Below, piece after piece: positions 1 through 6,783 of a DNA stretch of 25,449 nucleotides. The stretch spans positions 1 to 25,449 of the forward strand of contig DIDN01000117.1 of assembly GCA_002418185.1 (NCBI GenBank), read 5' to 3'. Source of the DNA: Deltaproteobacteria bacterium UBA5799 (GTDB lineage Bacteria > Desulfobacterota > GWC2-55-46). The translations under genes and the position numbers were made by a program. Position 1 is the stretch's first letter; the number at the start of each line of letters is the position of its first letter. The notes under the pieces are model-generated. The model was not told the DNA's origin. It was given only the letters and a program-made list of their open reading frames with translations, and searched no databases.

Positions 1-81
1 CCCCTCCCTTGATGGGAGGGGATAAGAGGGGAGGGTGATTTATCCTTCACCCCCTCCCAACCTCCCCCATCAAGGGGGAGG
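1..81. repeat. Paired-hairpin (REP/BIME-like) intergenic repeat
   Basis: Two perfect hairpins with 8-bp stems lie at 1-21 (CCCCTCCC, loop TTGAT, GGGAGGGG) and 61-81 (CCTCCCCC, loop ATCAA, GGGGGAGG). Their loops are reverse complements of each other, so the two units are inverted copies. A further imperfect inverted pair (about 28-38 with 47-58) lies between them, giving a three-stem structure. It sits downstream of the zupT stop codon. It could be a REP-type mobile repeat or part of a 3' end; only one copy is visible here, so its family is unproven. The element may extend beyond base 1. Confidence 0.6.
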
Positions 82-86
82 AGTTA

Positions 87-107
87 AAGACAGCGCAGGA
101 AGCTGCG
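87..107 (-). terminator. Possible weak terminator after zupT
   Basis: On the minus strand a 5-bp stem (CGCAG/CTGCG, loop CTTC, at 94-107) is followed by CTGTCTTTAAC. The stem is short and the T-run poor, so termination may be weak or may instead rely on the neighbouring repeat hairpins. Confidence 0.22.
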
Positions 108-148
108 TGGAACTTGACCCGAACATTAAAAAAAACAACGCGGCCATC

Positions 149-1048
149 CTATTTCATCAGAAGCAGGCTCAAAGCCATGACCCCCATCCCCAACACCAGG
201 CCGAGGATGCTGTCGTGCCCCTTGCCGTAGGTACGGCTCGTGGGAAGTAGCTCGTCGAGGCTTATGTAGACCATCACCCCTGCTATGCCGCCGAAGGCCA
301 TGCCCATGACCTCGGGCGGCATTACCTTGCCGTCATTCACCCCCACGAAGGAAAGGATGAGCAGATATCCTATGAGCGCGCCTACGGGCTCTGCAAGGCC
401 GCTTACGAGCGAGTAGATGAATGCCTTGCCGCGCTTCCCCGTGGCGTAGTAGATGGGCACGGATACGCTTATGCCCTCCGGGATGTTATGGAGCGCTACC
501 GCCACGGCTATGGCTATCCCCAGGCCCGGGTCGTGCATTGCCGCGAGGAACGTCGCGAGGCCTTCGGGCAGGTTGTGGATGGCTATGGCGAGGGCCGTAA
601 AGAGCCCCATCCTGTGGAGCTTGTGGTTGTGCGCCGAGTGGTCGTGCATGCCCCCGGCACTGTCTTCAGCGCCCGTGGCCGCGCCGGTTTCGGCCACGGC
701 CTGCCCGCCTTTAAGGGGCGCACGCTCCGAGCCCGCGTGGGTCTCGTGCGGGTTCTTTGCTGCAGGTATGAGGTTGTCGATTATGGCTATGAAGAGGATG
801 CCGCCGAAGAACGAGCCCGCGTTCGCCCAATGGCCCCAATAGTCGCCGTAGGCCTCGGTGAGGGCGTTCCCGCCCTTCAAGAGTATCTCGACGAACGAGA
901 CGTAGAGCATGACACCCGCCGAGAAGCCGGTCGAGACCGAAAGGAACCGGTAGTTGGTGCGCTTCGCGAAAAAGGCGATTGCGCTCCCTATGCCGGTCGC
1001 CATTCCGGCGAAAAGGGTGAGCCCGAGCGCGAGCCAGACGCCGCTCAT
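149..1048 (-). CDS. zupT: ZIP-family metal transporter, ZupT-like
   Basis: This 299-residue inner-membrane protein should import zinc and possibly other divalent metals. It carries the two metal-site motifs that define the ZupT branch: HNLPEG at residues 158-163 and HNIPEG at 187-192, each inside a predicted membrane helix. A His-rich cytoplasmic loop (about 134-145, with the pattern HDHSAHNHKLH) lies just before the first motif, as is usual in ZIP proteins. About eight hydrophobic segments are visible, and the length is slightly above the E. coli ZupT size because the loop at about 100-145 is long. The ATG at 1048 has a strong AGGAGG four bases upstream (complement of 1053-1058), which fixes the start. 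The gene stands alone; its nearest neighbour is divergent. No Zur or Fur box was recognised. Confidence 0.92.
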   Translation of the reverse strand: MSGVWLALGLTLFAGMATGIGSAIAFFAKRTNYRFLSVSTGFSAGVMLYVSFVEILLKGGNALTEAYGDYWGHWANAGSFFGGILFIAIIDNLIPAAKNPHETHAGSERAPLKGGQAVAETGAATGAEDSAGGMHDHSAHNHKLHRMGLFTALAIAIHNLPEGLATFLAAMHDPGLGIAIAVAVALHNIPEGISVSVPIYYATGKRGKAFIYSLVSGLAEPVGALIGYLLILSFVGVNDGKVMPPEVMGMAFGGIAGVMVYISLDELLPTSRTYGKGHDSILGLVLGMGVMALSLLLMK

Positions 1049-1173
1049 GCGGCCTCCTGCATGCGCGACACCGGCTTTATGCCGACTGTCGGAGCTTTTA
1101 TCGTAAGGTCACTCACTGTCTCGCGATCGCCTCCGTATTCAGGTAACCTCTGTATGATCGATCCGCAAATCCA

Positions 1174-1258
1174 TGTCATTCTGAGCGCAACGAAGAATCC
1201 CGTAGTTGAAAACCGGCAAGTTACGGGGTCCTTCGGTCGCTATGCTCCCTCACAATGA
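1174..1258. repeat. Imperfect palindromic intergenic repeat (TCATTCTGAGCG type)
   Basis: The left arm begins TGTCATTCTGAGCGCAACG and the right arm ends GCTATGCTCCCTCACAATGA. The reverse complement of the right arm aligns with the left arm (TCATT-TGAG-G, then CGA-AG, then CCCGTA), with gaps. I recognise this kind of sequence as a dispersed intergenic repeat seen in many environmental bacterial genomes, but no search was possible. It contains no coding potential. Confidence 0.55.
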
Positions 1259-1333
1259 AAAAAACGGGAATTAATGCTTTTTGGATTTTGTAACATCCCT
1301 CCGGCTATTCTTTCAAGCGGCTTCATTTTTAGC

Positions 1334-1362
1334 TTGCGCTTTGTAATTTTCGGTGTTAAGGT
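1334..1362 (+). promoter_or_regulatory. Possible promoter of the RNA helicase gene
   Basis: TTGCGC (1334-1339) and TAAGGT (1357-1362) are separated by 17 bases in an AT-rich stretch. Both hexamers are mediocre matches to the sigma-70 consensus. If used, the transcript would have a leader of about 140 bases. Confidence 0.28.
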
Positions 1363-1507
1363 AAACAGGTTTTATTCTTGTCGCCATTCGGTCGGCGCAA
1401 GCTGTGTCATGGTTGGCCTTCCCAATATCAACCTCACCCAGATAACCTTAAGCGATCCCGCCTAGACCGGCCCATTAGTGGGTAGGCTGTATCCGGAGTA
1501 TATTGCC

Positions 1508-2743
1508 ATGTCATTTGAACCACTCGGCTTGAGGGCCGAACTGCTGAAAGCCGTGGAGGGAGAGGGCTATACGGAACCCACGCCCATCCAGGCAAAAACC
1601 ATCCCCGTTATCCTCGAAGGCCGGGACGTCATGGCCGGGGCACAGACCGGCACGGGCAAGACCGCCGCTTTCACCCTGCCCATGCTCGAGATACTCAGCC
1701 GAACAAGGCGCGAGCACAAGGGCAGGGCGCCGAGGGCGCTCGTGCTTGCCCCGACCCGGGAGCTTGCCGCCCAGGTCGGCGAAAGCGTCAGGACCTACGG
1801 CAGGAACCTGCGCCTGAGGGCCGCAATCGTTTACGGCGGCGTGGGCATAAACCCGCAGATAGACGAGCTCCGCCGCGGCGTCGACATACTCGTAGCGACA
1901 CCCGGCCGTCTCCTCGACCATGCGGGGCAGCGGACGGTTAACCTCTCGGAGGTGGAGATACTCGTCCTGGACGAGGCCGACCGCATGCTCGACATGGGCT
2001 TCATACACGACATACGGCGCGTCTTGAAGCTCCTTCCCGGAAAGAGGCAGAACCTCCTGTTCTCGGCGACGTACAATGACGAGGTAAAGCGCCTGGCGGA
2101 CGGGCTCCTCGACGAGCCTGCCGTGATAGAGGCCGCGCGCCGGAACACGGCTGCAGAGGCCGTCACGCAGGTCGTGCACCCCGTGGGGCGGACCCGCAAA
2201 AGGGAGCTCCTTACGCACCTCGTGAAATCCGGCGACTGGCGCCAGGCGCTCGTCTTCACACGCACCAAGCACGGAGCGAACAGGCTGGCGGAGCAGCTTC
2301 TGAAGGACGGCATAAACTCGACTGCCATCCACGGCAACAAGAGCCAGTCGGCCCGCACAAGGGCGCTCTCCCAGTTCAAGAACGGCTCTGTGAGGGTGCT
2401 GGTGGCTACCGACATAGCCGCCAGGGGGCTCGACATAGAGAGCCTTCCTCACGTCGTGAACTACGACCTGCCGAATATCCCCGAGGACTACATACACCGG
2501 ATAGGCCGGACAGGGCGCGCCGGGGCAGGGGGCGCCGCGCTTTCGCTCGTCTCCGCAGACGAGAGGGAATACCTGGCGAACATCCAGCGCCTGCTTGGCC
2601 GTAAGATTCCCGTGGAGGAGGTGCCGGGCTTTCAGCAGGACGCCTCTGATTCCGCCGCGCCCGTGGTCGCTTATAACAGGGGCGCGGCCAAGGGCCGTTT
2701 CAACAGCCCGGGCGGCCTGAGAAGGCACTCCCGCAGAAATTAA
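1508..2743 (+). CDS. rhlE: DEAD-box ATP-dependent RNA helicase, RhlE-like
   Basis: The product (411 residues) unwinds short RNA duplexes using ATP and likely acts in cold adaptation, ribosome assembly or RNA turnover. All family motifs are present in order: Q motif GYTEPTPIQ, Walker A AQTGTGKT (K51), PTRELAAQ, TPGR, DEAD (D155), SAT, ALVFTRTK, ATDIAARGLDIE and HRIGRTGRAG. The two RecA-like domains are followed by a short basic tail of about 45 residues ending in RRHSRRN, typical of RhlE. The ATG at 1508 is preferred because the protein then begins with the usual MSFEPLGL and has GGAG at 1495-1498, nine bases upstream. A GTG at 1478 is in frame but would add an atypical ten-residue extension. 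The gene is monocistronic and ends at a strong terminator. Confidence 0.93.
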   Translation: MSFEPLGLRAELLKAVEGEGYTEPTPIQAKTIPVILEGRDVMAGAQTGTGKTAAFTLPMLEILSRTRREHKGRAPRALVLAPTRELAAQVGESVRTYGRNLRLRAAIVYGGVGINPQIDELRRGVDILVATPGRLLDHAGQRTVNLSEVEILVLDEADRMLDMGFIHDIRRVLKLLPGKRQNLLFSATYNDEVKRLADGLLDEPAVIEAARRNTAAEAVTQVVHPVGRTRKRELLTHLVKSGDWRQALVFTRTKHGANRLAEQLLKDGINSTAIHGNKSQSARTRALSQFKNGSVRVLVATDIAARGLDIESLPHVVNYDLPNIPEDYIHRIGRTGRAGAGGAALSLVSADEREYLANIQRLLGRKIPVEEVPGFQQDASDSAAPVVAYNRGAAKGRFNSPGGLRRHSRRN

Positions 2744-2780
2744 CGCCGTACGCGCACGAGGCGTAACGCATATATCAATC

Positions 2781-2816
2781 AAAGACACCCGCCTTGAAAG
2801 CGGGTGTCTTTTTTTT
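2781..2816 (+). terminator. Rho-independent terminator of the helicase gene
   Basis: A perfect 12-bp stem (AAAGACACCCGC at 2781-2792 pairing with GCGGGTGTCTTT at 2800-2811, seven-base loop) runs directly into a run of eight T residues (2809-2816). It lies 38 bases after the helicase stop codon. Confidence 0.93.
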
Positions 2817-2847
2817 GTCGCCTTTCCTGCGTTGAGCTTTCCATGTC

Positions 2848-3357
2848 TTAACGGTACAGTATGCCTGGCGGGCCGTCCGGAGGCGAGGGCCTTTCGTGCG
2901 GCGGGGTGGGGTCGAAGGAGAAGGGGAGTTCCGGCCTTATCCCGTTCGAAGGCTCCTCCGTGGCAAGGGTGCGCCGAAGCCGCGCAAGCTCGTCGAACCT
3001 GAGCGCCATAAGCCTTTCAAGGCCGTCCCTCAGGTATTCTTCCCCGGAGCCCTGCGCCTCCTCCGTGCGGGACTCGACGTATTCGAGCACCCGGGCCGTG
3101 TACGCCGATGCGATCCCGTGCACCCGTTCGAGCCTGATCCTCCCGGGCCTCTCGGTTATCCGGATGGTCCTAAGCTCCGAGACGGCCCTTTCCTTGTCGA
3201 GTGCCGGCACTTCCGGAAGGTCAGCCGCGCCCATTAATATGTTGGCTTCTTTATGGAAATTCTCTACAATGTTAAGTGCGGTGGTGACCGCGTCTCTCTG
3301 GGCCCACAGGGGTGAGGGCAGGAGAAAAAAGAAAAGGAATAGAAGGGCCCTGGCCAT
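2848..3357 (-). CDS. Small secreted protein of unknown function
   Basis: A 169-residue protein that I do not recognise. Residues 1-19 form a clear signal peptide (short basic start MAR, hydrophobic core LLFLFFFLL, cleavage likely after PLWA), so the mature protein of about 150 residues should be periplasmic or outer. The mature part is rich in Glu and Arg, predicted mostly helical, with no cysteine, and ends in a proline-rich tail (about 145-166). It has no obvious catalytic motif. It is divergent from polA, with only 41 bases between the start codons. No Shine-Dalgarno sequence precedes the ATG, while a near-consensus promoter ends five bases before it, suggesting a leaderless transcript. 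A longer open frame on the opposite strand lacks these signals and was rejected. Confidence 0.62.
   Translation of the reverse strand: MARALLFLFFFLLPSPLWAQRDAVTTALNIVENFHKEANILMGAADLPEVPALDKERAVSELRTIRITERPGRIRLERVHGIASAYTARVLEYVESRTEEAQGSGEEYLRDGLERLMALRFDELARLRRTLATEEPSNGIRPELPFSFDPTPPHERPSPPDGPPGILYR
3242..3270 (+). promoter_or_regulatory. Candidate polA promoter inside the neighbouring gene
   Basis: TTGGCT (3242-3247), a 17-base spacer and TACAAT (3265-3270) form a good sigma-70 match on the plus strand. It lies within the opposite-strand secreted-protein gene. Transcription would start near 3277 and give a leader of about 120 bases before the polA ATG. Confidence 0.5.
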
Positions 3358-3362
3358 GTCAC

Positions 3363-3392
3363 AGTATATACAGGTGCGTAAGGGGCTGTCAA
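3363..3392 (-). promoter_or_regulatory. Near-consensus promoter of the secreted-protein gene
   Basis: On the minus strand, TTGACA (complement of 3387-3392), an 18-base spacer and TATACT (complement of 3363-3368) are followed by five bases and then the ATG at 3357. An alternative -10, TATATA, gives a 16-base spacer. Either choice places the transcription start at or next to the A of the start codon. Confidence 0.65.
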
Positions 3393-3398
3393 TGGAGC

Positions 3399-6032
3399 AT
3401 GCCGGATAATAACGGAAAAAGGCTTTTCATAATAGACGGAAGCTCGATAATGTACCGGGCCTTCCACGCCATACCCTCAACCTTCACGAATTCCAGGGGC
3501 CTGCCGACGAACGCCGTGTACGGGTTCACGCAGTCGCTCCGGAAAATACTCAACGACTACAAGCCCGAGTACATAGTCATAGCCTTCGACGTAAAGGGCC
3601 CATCGTTCAGGCACGGGCTCATGCCCGGGTACAAGGCCGAAAGGCCGCCCATGCCCGACAGCCTCTCGCTGCAGGTCCCGTACGTGAAGCGGATGGCAAG
3701 GGCGCTGAACATCCGCGCCCTGGAGATGGCCTCCTTCGAGGCTGACGACGTCATAGCCGCCCTTGTAAAGAGGTTCGAGGCTGCAGGCGTGAAGCTCGCC
3801 GTCATAACAGGCGACAAGGACATGTACCAGCTCGTTGACGACAATACCGTGATACTCGACTACATGACCGGAAAGGAGTACGGCCCATCCGAGGTGAAGG
3901 AGAAGTTCGGGGTCGGGCCTGAGCGGATAAGGGACCTCCTGGCCCTATCAGGCGACGCGACCGACAGCGTGCCGGGCGTACCGGGAGTCGGGCTTAAGAC
4001 GGCTGCCAGGCTCATTTGCGAATTCGGTTCACTTGAAGAAATTTATCAAAACGTTGAGAGTATTTCCAAGCCAAAGTTAAAGGAGAACCTCAAGTCAAAC
4101 AAGGAGCAGGCGGCGCTCTCGCTACAGGTCGTTACGCTCAACCCCGACGTCCCTTTCGAATGCGAGCTTGAGGAGCTTAAGTACTCCGGCCCCGACTATG
4201 CCGCCCTCGGCCCGCTCCTTTCAGAGCTTGAGTTCAGAAAGCTCATTAGCGAGATGATGCCCGAGGCGCCGAGGGTAGTGGAGGAGGGGGGAGACTACTC
4301 TGCCGTTCTCGATAAGAAGGGGCTTTCAAGGCTTGTCTCCGAGCTGTCGGCTCTTAAGGAGATATCCGTCACCCTTTCTCTGACGGAAGAGAGCTTTAAC
4401 GGAAGGCTCAAGGGCGCCGCCTTCGGCCTGGGGACCAAAAAGGGCCGGTTCGTGCCGACAGTCTCCGTCAATATTTCTTCCGGCGAGCTTGCGGAGGCGA
4501 TCAGGCCCCTTATGGAGGACGAGGGCATTGCCAAGCACACGGACAGCTCCAAGGCGCTTTACCTCTTCCTCGGAAGGACTGGCGTTGAGGCGAGGGGGGT
4601 GGGCATGGACGTCTCGCTCGCCTCGTATCTCGTGAACCCCTCGAAGCCCGACCACTCGGTTTCGGCGCTCGGCTATGAGCTGCTCGGCCTTTCGACCGAG
4701 GAACTCAGGGATGGGGCCGACCTTGAGACCGAATCGCTTGTCGAATGTAAAAAGGCAAGCAGCATACACGAGATTTCGATACTACTTAAAAAAGAACTTG
4801 AAGATAACGGGCTCTGGCGTCTCTACGAGGAACTTGAACTCCCGCTCTCCAGGGTCCTTGCGGAGATGGAAGCGACAGGAATAAAGCTCGACAGGGAGAA
4901 GCTCCTCGTCCTCTCAAAGGAGATGGAAAAGGAGCTCGCTTCCATCGAGAAGGAGATATACGCGGCAGCCGGGGCCGAGTTCAATATAAACTCCCCTAAA
5001 CAGCTCGCGGAGGTGCTCTTCACCAGGCTCGGCCTTAAGCCCTTGAAGAAGACCAAGACAGGGTACTCGACCGACGAGGAGGTGCTTACACAGCTCGCGT
5101 CCCGGCACGACGTGCCGAGGCTCATAATCGGCTTCAGGCAGCTCTCCAAGCTCAAGTCCACCTATGTGGACGCCCTCGCGGACAACGTAAACCCCGAAAC
5201 GGGCCGCATACACACCACCTACAACCAGACAGTTACGGCCACGGGCCGCCTTTCGAGCTCGCGCCCCAACCTGCAGAACATCCCGATAAGGGGGGAGATG
5301 GCAGGCCGCGTGAGGGAGGCGTTCGTGGCCGAGGACGGGTTTTCGTTCGTCTCTGCGGACTACTCCCAGATAGAGCTCAGGATAGTTGCGCACCTCTCGG
5401 AAGACCCCATCCTCATGGACGCGTTCCTTAAGGACGAGGACGTGCATACGAGGACCGCGAGCGAGGTCTTCGGGACAATGCCCGGGCTCGTAACGCCGGA
5501 GATGAGGAGGAGGGCCAAGGCCATAAACTTCGGCATCATCTACGGCATGGGCCCCTGGGGCCTCTCTACCGAGCTCGGGATTTCCATGAAAGAGGCTGCC
5601 GATTACATTAACATGTACTTCGACCGCTACAGGCTCGTAAAGGAGTTCATCGACACGACAATCGCCGATGCCGCCCGGAACGGTTTTACAAGGACGATTT
5701 TCGGGAGGCGCCGCTTCATACCAGAGCTCAAGAGCCCTGTCGAGTCGACCGTAAGGCTGGGGAACAGGCTCGCAATCAACACCCCCATACAGGGCTCGGC
5801 CGCGGACTTGATAAAGGCCGCCATGATAAGGATATCTGCGCGCCTCAAAGAGGGCGGCTCATTAACGAGGATGCTCCTCCAGATACACGACGAGCTCATC
5901 TTCGAGGCGCCGGAAAATGAGCTTGAGGACATGAGGGAGCTTATAAGGGAAGAGATGGAAGGCGTCCTCAGGCTCAGGGTCCCGGTCAGGGTCAATATGA
6001 AGTGCGGGCCCGACTGGAGGAGCGTCGAGTAG
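3399..6032 (+). CDS. polA: DNA polymerase I
   Basis: The 877-residue enzyme fills gaps and removes RNA primers during lagging-strand synthesis and repair. The N-terminal 5' nuclease domain (about 1-290) shows FIIDGSSIMYRAFHAIP, FEADDVIAAL, VITGDKDMYQLV and a GVPGVGLKTA helix-hairpin-helix. The central 3'-5' exonuclease fold is kept, but its catalytic carboxylates are lost: the DxE site reads VTLSLTEES, and the Asp positions of the second and third motifs are also replaced. The polymerase domain is intact: motif A DYSQIELR (about 654), the O-helix RRAKAINFGIIYG (about 702-715) and motif C QIHDEL (Asp at about 831). The ATG at 3399 is chosen because MPDNNGKRLFIIDG fits family N-termini. An upstream in-frame ATG at 3312 would add 29 atypical residues. 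The ribosome site is weak (AGGGG at 3381-3385 or GGAG at 3394-3397). Confidence 0.96.
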   Translation: MPDNNGKRLFIIDGSSIMYRAFHAIPSTFTNSRGLPTNAVYGFTQSLRKILNDYKPEYIVIAFDVKGPSFRHGLMPGYKAERPPMPDSLSLQVPYVKRMARALNIRALEMASFEADDVIAALVKRFEAAGVKLAVITGDKDMYQLVDDNTVILDYMTGKEYGPSEVKEKFGVGPERIRDLLALSGDATDSVPGVPGVGLKTAARLICEFGSLEEIYQNVESISKPKLKENLKSNKEQAALSLQVVTLNPDVPFECELEELKYSGPDYAALGPLLSELEFRKLISEMMPEAPRVVEEGGDYSAVLDKKGLSRLVSELSALKEISVTLSLTEESFNGRLKGAAFGLGTKKGRFVPTVSVNISSGELAEAIRPLMEDEGIAKHTDSSKALYLFLGRTGVEARGVGMDVSLASYLVNPSKPDHSVSALGYELLGLSTEELRDGADLETESLVECKKASSIHEISILLKKELEDNGLWRLYEELELPLSRVLAEMEATGIKLDREKLLVLSKEMEKELASIEKEIYAAAGAEFNINSPKQLAEVLFTRLGLKPLKKTKTGYSTDEEVLTQLASRHDVPRLIIGFRQLSKLKSTYVDALADNVNPETGRIHTTYNQTVTATGRLSSSRPNLQNIPIRGEMAGRVREAFVAEDGFSFVSADYSQIELRIVAHLSEDPILMDAFLKDEDVHTRTASEVFGTMPGLVTPEMRRRAKAINFGIIYGMGPWGLSTELGISMKEAADYINMYFDRYRLVKEFIDTTIADAARNGFTRTIFGRRRFIPELKSPVESTVRLGNRLAINTPIQGSAADLIKAAMIRISARLKEGGSLTRMLLQIHDELIFEAPENELEDMRELIREEMEGVLRLRVPVRVNMKCGPDWRSVE

Positions 6033-6062
6033 TCCCGCCACGTTTCTACGCATAAAAAGCTC

Positions 6063-6098
6063 TTGACCTTGGAATTTATTAAAGATACTATTTATAAT
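6063..6098 (+). promoter_or_regulatory. Strong (possibly tandem) promoter of the signalling cluster
   Basis: TTGACC (6063-6068), a 17-base spacer and TACTAT (6086-6091) make one good sigma-70 promoter. An overlapping alternative is TTGGAA (6069-6074), 18 bases and a perfect TATAAT (6093-6098). The whole stretch 6069-6109 is very AT-rich against a GC-rich background. The leader to the response regulator ATG would be about 60-70 bases. Confidence 0.72.
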
Positions 6099-6165
6099 AT
6101 AAAAAGTGTAACTATCGGATTTTCGCCCCCTTTAGAAGAACTCTCTACATCATCGAGTCTGCCAG

Positions 6166-6735
6166 ATGAACGATTCAAAGAAGCCGTATACGACCGGCGA
6201 GGTAGCCGCTTTTTGCCATGTTACGATAAACGCGGTCAAGAAGTGGATAGCGTCCGGGAAGCTCGTGGCCTTCAGGACGCCCGGCGGGCATTTCCGCGTA
6301 AACCGGGGAGACTTCATGTATTTCCTCGAGAAATTCAAGCTCGAGGTCAAGGAGGAGATGTTCCCGGAGAGGAAAAAGATCCTCATAATAGACGATGAAA
6401 GGGAAGTCGTCGAGTTCATAAAGGGCGCGCTCGTCGCAATGGGCGGCGGGTTTTCAATCGAGACCGCGGGCGACGGCTACGAGGCCCTCATAAAAGTCGG
6501 GGACTTCAAGCCCGAGCTCCTTGTCCTCGACCTTAGGATGCCCAAGATAGACGGGTTCGAGGTATGCAGGCGCATAAAGCAGGACGCCAACACCAGCAGG
6601 ATAAAGATCCTCGCCGTCACGGCTTATGGCAAGGAGGACATGGATCGGATAATACAGTGCGGGGCCGACAACTGCCTTTCCAAGCCCATAAAGCTCAAGG
6701 ACTTCCAGAAGAACGTTCAGAGGCTGCTTAAGTAA
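6166..6735 (+). CDS. Response regulator with N-terminal excisionase/MerR-type HTH
   Basis: This 189-residue protein joins a DNA-binding domain to a phosphoryl receiver in the reverse of the usual order. Residues 8-55 match the excisionase/MerR-like winged helix (YTTGEVAAFCHVTINAVKKW, then GKLVAFRTPGGHFRV and a downstream FMYFLEKF). Residues 70-189 are a receiver domain with the acidic pair D76-D77, phospho-acceptor D122 in VLDLRMPKIDG, T152 and K173, so it should be phosphorylatable. It probably binds DNA in response to the kinase encoded downstream. The ATG at 6166 has little Shine-Dalgarno sequence, but a strong promoter lies about 70 bases upstream. It is the first gene of a run of four signalling genes on the same strand. 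The regulated target is unknown; the nearby exopolysaccharide genes are possible. Confidence 0.88.
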   Translation: MNDSKKPYTTGEVAAFCHVTINAVKKWIASGKLVAFRTPGGHFRVNRGDFMYFLEKFKLEVKEEMFPERKKILIIDDEREVVEFIKGALVAMGGGFSIETAGDGYEALIKVGDFKPELLVLDLRMPKIDGFEVCRRIKQDANTSRIKILAVTAYGKEDMDRIIQCGADNCLSKPIKLKDFQKNVQRLLK

Positions 6736-6783
6736 AGGCTGCCGCCGGGTAGCTTTGCCGGGCTGCTTCCGCAAGGCGAGTCG

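Larger units (their letters stand above)
1049..1507. other. Long divergent intergenic region
   Basis: No convincing gene is present between zupT and the helicase. The first part contains the zupT ribosome site (1053-1058) and presumably its promoter, which I could not identify. A palindromic repeat occupies 1174-1258. From about 1260 to 1400 the sequence is AT-richer than its surroundings and probably holds the helicase promoter. The remainder (about 1365-1507) would be a 5' leader with small stems, for example CGCC/GGCG near 1381-1397 and CCCA/TGGG at 1471-1482. Open frames here are short and lack ribosome sites. Confidence 0.6.

Noticed and set aside
488..1258. 256-codon plus-strand frame across zupT and the repeat
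   Set aside because: It is antisense to a well-supported ZIP transporter, its ATG lacks a ribosome site and its product is an Arg/Glu/Val-rich shadow.
1511..2788. 425-codon frame antisense to the helicase
   Set aside because: It is a shadow of the strongly conserved helicase gene in high-GC DNA, and it runs through the terminator stem.
2861..3409. 182-codon frame on the plus strand opposite the secreted-protein gene
   Set aside because: It has no ribosome site or domain, while the minus strand frame has a clear signal peptide and promoter.
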